Origin: CALAED01 sp937891035
Lineage (GTDB): Bacteria > Actinomycetota > Actinomycetes > Streptosporangiales > Streptosporangiaceae
Reading direction: 5' to 3'
Assembly: GCA_035642125.1 (NCBI GenBank)
Contig: DASQSZ010000400.1
Span: forward strand, 1-9,917
DNA: 9,917 bases
Every line of letters begins with the position of its first letter. Within the stretch, counting starts at the first letter, position 1. The position numbers were made by a program, and so were the translations under genes. The notes below the pieces were generated by a model that was not told the origin of the DNA, made no database searches, and saw only the letters and a program-made list of their open reading frames with translations. Below are positions 6,514-9,917 of this stretch, one piece after another.

Positions 6514-6735
6514 ATGTCGATGCGTCTGATGCGCCGCTTGCTCACCATGATCGCCGGTATGCCGTTGCTCGCCGCGTGCGCGACGAGCGCGCACGACGCA
6601 CCGGTCCCGGGCGTGGGCGGCGTCCGGCTCAGCTCAGCCAGCTGCGCAGGCGGCGCTCGCAGTCGCGGATGCGGGGGATCTCGACGTACTCGTCGCGGGT
6701 ATGGGACAGCGGCGGGTCTCCCGGGCCGTAGTTGA
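6514..6735 (+). pseudogene. Orphan lipoprotein signal sequence (small lipoprotein or gene remnant)
   Basis: An open frame of 73 codons begins MSMRLMRRLLTMIAGMPLLAAC, a textbook lipoprotein signal: basic n-region, hydrophobic core, lipobox LAAC with C22. About 15 small and polar residues follow. After roughly codon 38 the frame enters the antisense of the dapE 3' end, and the sequence becomes arginine/glycine-rich shadow text. Either this is a tiny lipoprotein of up to 73 residues, or the preserved start of a lipoprotein gene whose body was lost by rearrangement against dapE. Only AGAGGAAC, about 16 nt upstream, is a weak ribosome-binding candidate. It is on the opposite strand to both neighbours. 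I rate the signal real-looking but unproven. Confidence 0.35.
6575..6595. terminator. GC-rich stem-loop after dapE
   Basis: CGTGCGCG and CGCGCACG form a perfect 8-bp stem around a 5-nt loop, 33 bp after the dapE stop in the direction of dapE transcription. It has no T-tract, as is common for actinobacterial terminators. It could end or attenuate dapE transcripts before the LOG genes. It also lies inside the candidate lipoprotein signal frame on the plus strand. Confidence 0.4.
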
Positions 6736-7684
6736 CGGCCGGGATGCCCAGCTCGGCGAACCGGGCCACGTCGGTCCAGCCGAGCTTGGCCCGCGCGGTG
6801 CCGCCGGTGGCCGCAACGAAAGCGGCCGCCGCCGGATGCGTGAGGCCAGGCCGGGCGGGCGGCGAGGCGTCGACAACGGTCACCGCGAAGCCGCTGAACA
6901 TCTCGCGCAGACGGTCTTCGGCTTCAGTCAGCGACATGCGCGGCGCGAACCGGTAGTTGACCGTCACGACGCACTCGTCCGGGATCACGTTGCCGGCGAC
7001 GCCGCCGCGCACATAGACCGCGTTGAGGCCCTCGCGGAATTCGAGGCCGTCCACGACCGGACGGGCCGGTTCGTAGGCGCGCAGCACGTCGATGATCGCA
7101 CCGGCGTTGTGGATGGCGTTTGACCCCATCCACGCCCGCGCGCTGTGCGCCCGCTCCCCCGCCGCACGTACCTCGACGCGGATCGTGCCCTGGCAGCCGC
7201 CCTCGACGATGGCGGCCGTCGGCTCCATCAGCACGGCGAAGTCGCCGGCGAGCAACTCGGGCCGGGTCCGGGCCAGCCGCCCCAGGCCGTTGCGCGCCGC
7301 CTCGACCTCTTCGCAGTCGTAGAAGATGTACGTCACGTCGCGGTTCGGCGCCGCCACGGCGGCGGCCAGCCGCAGCATGACGGCCACGCCGCTCTTCATG
7401 TCGGTGGTGCCGCAGCCGTACAGCCGATCGCCCTCGACGCGAGACGGCAGGTTGCCGTTGAGCGGGACGGTGTCGATGTGGCCCGCGAGCACCACCCGCT
7501 CGGCCCGGCCGAGCGAGGTCCGCGCGATCACCGCGTCGCCGGACCGCTCGACGGTCAGGTGCGGCAGCGCGGCGAGCGCCTCGGTGATGGCGTCGGCCAG
7601 CCGCTTTTCGTGACCGCTCACCGACTCGATGTCCACGATCGCCGCGGTGAGGTCTTTCACGTCAGAGAGCAAATCAAGCCGCAT
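6629..7684 (-). CDS. dapE: Succinyl-diaminopimelate desuccinylase
   Basis: A cytoplasmic M20-family metallohydrolase. It removes succinate from N-succinyl-LL-2,6-diaminopimelate in the succinylase route to meso-DAP (peptidoglycan cross-link residue) and lysine. In 351 residues all M20 metal and catalytic positions are visible: AGHIDTVP (H69, D71), CGTTDMKSG (D95), DCEEVEA (E125 as base, E126), VLMEPT (E154) and LSHTRDEYV (H328). The dimerisation lid runs roughly 175-285. ATG 7684 is chosen because GUGGGGA lies just upstream and MRLDLLSDVKDL is a typical start. An ATG at 7696 would add MWGS. The gene heads a minus-strand run with two LOG genes. DapD, which makes the precursor, is encoded 2.1 kb upstream on the same strand. 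Confidence 0.95.
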   Translation of the reverse strand: MRLDLLSDVKDLTAAIVDIESVSGHEKRLADAITEALAALPHLTVERSGDAVIARTSLGRAERVVLAGHIDTVPLNGNLPSRVEGDRLYGCGTTDMKSGVAVMLRLAAAVAAPNRDVTYIFYDCEEVEAARNGLGRLARTRPELLAGDFAVLMEPTAAIVEGGCQGTIRVEVRAAGERAHSARAWMGSNAIHNAGAIIDVLRAYEPARPVVDGLEFREGLNAVYVRGGVAGNVIPDECVVTVNYRFAPRMSLTEAEDRLREMFSGFAVTVVDASPPARPGLTHPAAAAFVAATGGTARAKLGWTDVARFAELGIPAVNYGPGDPPLSHTRDEYVEIPRIRDCERRLRSWLS

Positions 7685-7688
7685 GGAT

Positions 7689-7704
7689 CCCCACATTAGT
7701 GGGG
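7689..7704 (-). promoter_or_regulatory. Hairpin over the dapE ribosome-binding site
   Basis: In the dapE mRNA, CCCCAC-UAAU-GUGGGG forms a perfect 6-bp, GC-rich hairpin that ends 4 nt before the AUG. The right arm contains the only Shine-Dalgarno-like bases (GUGGGGA), so the folded form would hide the ribosome-binding site. The alternative AUG of MWGS lies at the loop/right-arm junction. Function is inference. Confidence 0.45.
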
Positions 7705-7766
7705 CGGGGGTGTCCGAACGTGGCCACCGGTCCAGACCACTTCTCCGCTCCTGCCGTCGGGTAACC

Positions 7767-7844
7767 GTCAGGACTGACAATGCGAGGCGCCGTCATATGT
7801 TGGTTATTTACCTAACAAACTTATTGGGCGTAGATAACCTACGC
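7767..7844 (+). promoter_or_regulatory. AT-rich promoter and inverted-repeat region upstream of amidase gene
   Basis: Within the 196-bp dapE/amidase intergenic region (7685-7880), a promoter-like pair CTGACA (7774-7779) and TATGTT (7796-7801) with a 16-bp spacer points at the amidase gene, giving a leader of about 70 nt. Three inverted repeats surround it. GTCAG-GA-CTGAC (7767-7778) overlaps the -35. An imperfect palindrome at 7799-7816 (outer GTT/AAC, inner TA/TA) overlaps the -10 and start. GCGTAG-ATAAC-CTACGC (7828-7844) lies in the leader. Positions 7795-7840 are markedly AT-rich for this genome. A regulated promoter is likely; the regulator is unknown. Confidence 0.5.
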
Positions 7845-7880
7845 AGCAGCATTGGTCAGACCTGATCGGAGATCCCCGCC

Positions 7881-8690
7881 ATGTCCCGATCCCACTTAAG
7901 CCGTCGACACGTCCTGGCCCGTACCGCCGCGGCGGCCGGCGGGCTCGCCCTCGCCGGAACCGCGTCCGGCCTGGGCCCAGTGACCTCGGCGATCGCCGCG
8001 GCCGCCGCCAGACCGCGCATCTACACCCGAGCCGAGTGGGGCGCGCGGCCCCCGGACTTCCCTGCACAGATCATCAACAAGCCCGACCACCTCGTCGTCC
8101 ACCACACCGCGTCGAACAACGTCACCGACCTCTCCCTGAACCAGGCGTTCAGGCTCTCGCGCTGGATCCAGGACCTGCACCAGCTCACCAACGGCTGGGG
8201 CGACACCGGAAACCAGCTCACGATCAGCCGCGGCGGCTTCATCATGGAGGGCCGCAACCGTACCCTGCAGGCCATCGACCAGGGCAGGAACGTCCTCGGC
8301 GCGCAGACGGCCGGTCACAACAGCCACACACTCGGCATCGAGAACGAGGGCATCTACGTCAGCGCCCGGCCCACCCTGTGGCTCTGGGAATCCCTCGTCG
8401 AGACGCTCGCGTGGCTGTGCGACGGCTATGACCTCGACCCACATCAGTCGATCGTCGGTCACCGCGACTACGTGGCCACGCAATGTCCGGGTGACGTCTT
8501 CTACGCGATGCTGCCCGATCTGCGCGACGACGTCGCGAGCCTCCTCGGTCTGCGCCGCGGCGACCGTACGGCCCGGGCGAGGCGTACGGCGCGTTCGACG
8601 AGCGCGACGAGCGTTCGGTCCGGATTGCCGGGATCGGCCGCTCCGCTCGACCACGGCCCGGCCCTCGGCCCGGCCGAACCCCTTCGTTAG
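7881..8690 (+). CDS. Secreted PGRP/amidase_2 N-acetylmuramoyl-L-alanine amidase, Tat signal
   Basis: A predicted zinc amidase that cuts the bond between N-acetylmuramic acid and L-alanine of peptidoglycan, acting outside the membrane. Residues 1-45 form a twin-arginine signal: SRRHVLART, then an alanine/glycine-rich core ending near AIAAAAA. The domain starts at IYTRAEWGARPP (47-58). Zinc ligands are H74 (LVVHHTAS), H194 (IVGHRDY) and C202 (TQCPGD). GWGDTGNQLTISRGG (105-119) corresponds to the DIGYHF segment of T7 lysozyme-type amidases, but the catalytic tyrosine position is N111. I recall Q or N here in related actinobacterial proteins, so this may be a subfamily trait. The arginine-rich, low-complexity tail (225-269) may bind the wall. 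GGAG lies 9 nt before ATG 7881. The lysozyme gene follows 39 bp later. Confidence 0.9.
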   Translation: MSRSHLSRRHVLARTAAAAGGLALAGTASGLGPVTSAIAAAAARPRIYTRAEWGARPPDFPAQIINKPDHLVVHHTASNNVTDLSLNQAFRLSRWIQDLHQLTNGWGDTGNQLTISRGGFIMEGRNRTLQAIDQGRNVLGAQTAGHNSHTLGIENEGIYVSARPTLWLWESLVETLAWLCDGYDLDPHQSIVGHRDYVATQCPGDVFYAMLPDLRDDVASLLGLRRGDRTARARRTARSTSATSVRSGLPGSAAPLDHGPALGPAEPLR

Positions 8691-8729
8691 ACCTCGACCA
8701 GTCCCCCGCCACATCGAAGGAGATTGACC

Positions 8730-9680
8730 GTGGCTGTGTATCCCCGCGCACAGTGGTTATGGCCATCGCGCCGACCCTCCAGCGCATCCAGCGCATCCAG
8801 CACCTTCGTAACGCCACCGCCCCGCCGGCGCGGACGGCGCGCCATCGGCGCGGCGGCGATCGCCGTCGCCGCCGGCCTGCAGTTACTCCTCGGCCCGGCC
8901 GCGCACGCGAGCCCGCCCGTGGCCCCACCGGACCCACACGGCCCGACCAGGGTCAGCGGCCCGGTCACCCATCCGGACCGCGACCACATGGGCTCCACCA
9001 TCGCCGCCCACGAGGACACCGGCCCGGCCCCCCTCGCCGCGCCCGCCGGGCTACCCGGACTCGACGTCTCCAGCTGGCAGGGCAACGTGAACTGGAGCGC
9101 GGTCAAGGCCAACGGCGCGAGATTCGCCTACGTCAAGGCCACCGAAGGAACGAGCTACACCAACCCGTACTTCGCGCAGCAGTACGTCGGGTCCTACAAC
9201 GTGGGCCTCGTGCGCGGGGCGTACCACTTCGCGCTGCCCGACCGGTCAAGCGGCGCCGCCCAGGCCAATTACTTCGCCTCCAACGGCGGCGCCTGGTCGG
9301 CCGACAACCAGACGCTGCCCGGCTTGCTCGACATCGAGTACAACCCGTACGGCGCGACCTGCTACGGCCTCAGCAGAGCCGGGATGGTGAACTGGATCGC
9401 CGACTTCATCAACACCTACCGCGCGCGGACCGGCCGCTGGGCGGTCATCTACACCACCACCGACTGGTGGACGACCTGCACCGGCAACTATCCGGGATTC
9501 GCGAACAACAACCCGTTGTTCATCGCCCGCTACGCCAGCACCGTCGGGACGCTCCCGGCCGGCTGGGGCTTCTACACCTTCTGGCAGTGGGCCAGCTCCG
9601 GGCTCTTCCCCGGTGACCAGGACGTCTTCAACGGCTCCGCGTCTCGGCTGACGGCGCTCGCCAACAACACTCCGGCCTGA
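8730..9680 (+). CDS. Secreted GH25 lysozyme (1,4-beta-N-acetylmuramidase)
   Basis: Hydrolyses the MurNAc-GlcNAc glycan bond of peptidoglycan. The GH25 domain fills residues 107-310. It has GLDVSSWQGNVNW (D112), FAYVKATEGTSY, LVRGAYHFALP, the catalytic LLDIEYN (D201, E203), WAVIYTTTDWW, FIARYA and FWQWASSG...DQDVFNG. C211 and C250 are the only cysteines and may form a disulfide. The export signal is unusual: about 38 mostly polar, basic residues precede the hydrophobic core IGAAAIAVAAGLQLLLG, with cleavage likely at AHA-S (60/61). A proline-rich linker (61-106) follows. GTG 8730 is chosen because GAAGGAG (8716-8722) lies 7 nt upstream; the TTG at 8724 is too close to it. It probably forms an operon with the amidase gene, so both cuts of the wall polymer are encoded together. 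Confidence 0.93.
   Translation: MAVYPRAQWLWPSRRPSSASSASSTFVTPPPRRRGRRAIGAAAIAVAAGLQLLLGPAAHASPPVAPPDPHGPTRVSGPVTHPDRDHMGSTIAAHEDTGPAPLAAPAGLPGLDVSSWQGNVNWSAVKANGARFAYVKATEGTSYTNPYFAQQYVGSYNVGLVRGAYHFALPDRSSGAAQANYFASNGGAWSADNQTLPGLLDIEYNPYGATCYGLSRAGMVNWIADFINTYRARTGRWAVIYTTTDWWTTCTGNYPGFANNNPLFIARYASTVGTLPAGWGFYTFWQWASSGLFPGDQDVFNGSASRLTALANNTPA
8778..8801 (+). repeat. 9-bp tandem repeat in lysozyme n-region
   Basis: TCCAGCGCA occurs twice in succession and is followed by a partial third copy (TCCAGC). In frame it encodes the serine/alanine run SSASSASS in the unusually long signal n-region. Copy-number change would not shift the frame. Confidence 0.7.
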
Positions 9681-9703
9681 TCCGTTACCTCAGAACCCCG
9701 CGT

Positions 9704-9739
9704 GATCTCGCAGTCGGCGACTTCGCCGGCTGCGAGATC
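9704..9739. terminator. Strong bidirectional stem-loop between lysozyme gene and dapD
   Basis: GATCTCGCAGTCGGCGA and TCGCCGGCTGCGAGATC form a 17-bp stem, with one G-U wobble in the plus-strand RNA and a very small loop around CT. It lies 23 bp after the lysozyme stop and 36 bp after the dapD stop in the other direction. Both convergent genes could end here. There is no T-tract, which is usual in high-GC actinobacteria. Confidence 0.75.
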
Positions 9740-9775
9740 GCGTCTGGGCCCGTACTCAAGCGGACCCCGGGGAAG

Positions 9776-9917
9776 TCAGGCGCTGACGCCGTGATCGCGC
9801 AGGACGTCGTTGAGCGAGGCCTTGTCATGCCGCTCGCCCTCGGTCAGCCGCTTGATCACCAGGACGCAGGGCAGGCCGAAGGTGCCTCCGGAGAAGTCTT
9901 TGGCGCGGGTGCCGCCG
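9776..9917 (-). CDS. dapD: 2,3,4,5-tetrahydropyridine-2,6-dicarboxylate N-succinyltransferase, C-terminal end (partial)
   Basis: Only the last 46 residues are inside the window, ending KASLNDVLRDHGVSA. The segment TRAKDFSGGTFGLPCVLVIKR, followed by a short basic loop and K-x-x-LNDVLRD, matches the C-terminal end of E. coli-type DapD. There the left-handed beta-helix closes with a GKYSLYCAVIVKK strand and a K-x-x-INELLRxI helix. DapD transfers succinate from succinyl-CoA to tetrahydrodipicolinate, the step two before DapE. The presence of dapE nearby on the same strand supports the call. The catalytic beta-helix is outside the window, so the identification rests on this tail and context. Confidence 0.72.
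   Translation of the reverse strand, partial: GGTRAKDFSGGTFGLPCVLVIKRLTEGERHDKASLNDVLRDHGVSA

Noticed and set aside
4805..6529. Long plus-strand frames opposite the two LOG genes
   Set aside because: The minus-strand proteins carry the complete LOG motifs; the plus-strand frames have no recognisable domain.
7799..7820. IdeR/DmdR-like iron box upstream of the amidase gene
   Set aside because: Only one half (TTAGGT on the minus strand) resembles the TTAGGTTAGGCTAACCTAA consensus; the other half is too diverged.
7802..7880. c-di-AMP (ydaO-type) riboswitch upstream of the wall hydrolase
   Set aside because: Such switches occur before actinobacterial wall hydrolases, but the leader here appears only about 70 nt long and I do not see the conserved core; a covariance-model search would settle it.
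7896..8714. 272-codon minus-strand frame opposite the amidase gene
   Set aside because: A shadow of a gene with a Tat signal and zinc-ligand motifs.

Overview
The window comes from a very GC-rich actinobacterial chromosome. The third codon position is almost always G or C, GTG and TTG starts are used, and many neighbouring genes overlap by 4 bp. The gene set (DHPS-like protein, DivIVA-like protein, Tag glycosylase, LOG proteins, DapE, DapD) recalls the Mycobacterium tuberculosis dapD-dapE-Rv1205-folP2-gpgS-Rv1209-tagA neighbourhood, but in a different order and with extra genes. A filamentous actinomycete (Streptosporangiales or Streptomyces-like) is likely; that placement is inference.

Layout. 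(1) Positions 1-445, minus strand: the 5' part of a shortened dihydropteroate-synthase-like protein. (2) Positions 503-5060, plus strand: a tight six-gene operon, diverging from gene 1 across a perfect 17-bp palindrome. It encodes a membrane-anchored DivIVA-like coiled-coil protein, DNA-3-methyladenine glycosylase I, a complete NitT/TauT-type ABC importer (ATPase, permease, lipoprotein) of unknown substrate, and a class I SAM methyltransferase. (3) Positions 5039-7684, minus strand: dapE followed by two different LOG-family (lysine decarboxylase-like fold) proteins. The second LOG gene overlaps the methyltransferase tail-to-tail by 22 bp. (4) Positions 7881-9680, plus strand: a two-gene secreted muralytic cassette, a Tat-exported PGRP/amidase-2 protein and a GH25 lysozyme, behind an unusually AT-rich promoter region with several inverted repeats. 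(5) Positions 9776-9917, minus strand: the 3' end of dapD, separated from the lysozyme by a strong stem-loop.

The most coherent biological theme is cell-wall metabolism. Two enzymes of the succinylase branch of meso-diaminopimelate/lysine synthesis (DapD, DapE) flank, on the opposite strand, two enzymes that cut peptidoglycan. Other notable points are a tandem 12-bp repeat at the start of the ABC lipoprotein gene, an orphan lipoprotein signal sequence between dapE and the LOG genes, a hairpin over the dapE ribosome-binding site, and the missing central part of the DHPS-like protein. I see no tRNA, rRNA, CRISPR array, insertion sequence or phage gene. No stretch above 200 bp lacks a gene. I found no clear evidence for a wholly new defence or biosynthetic system.
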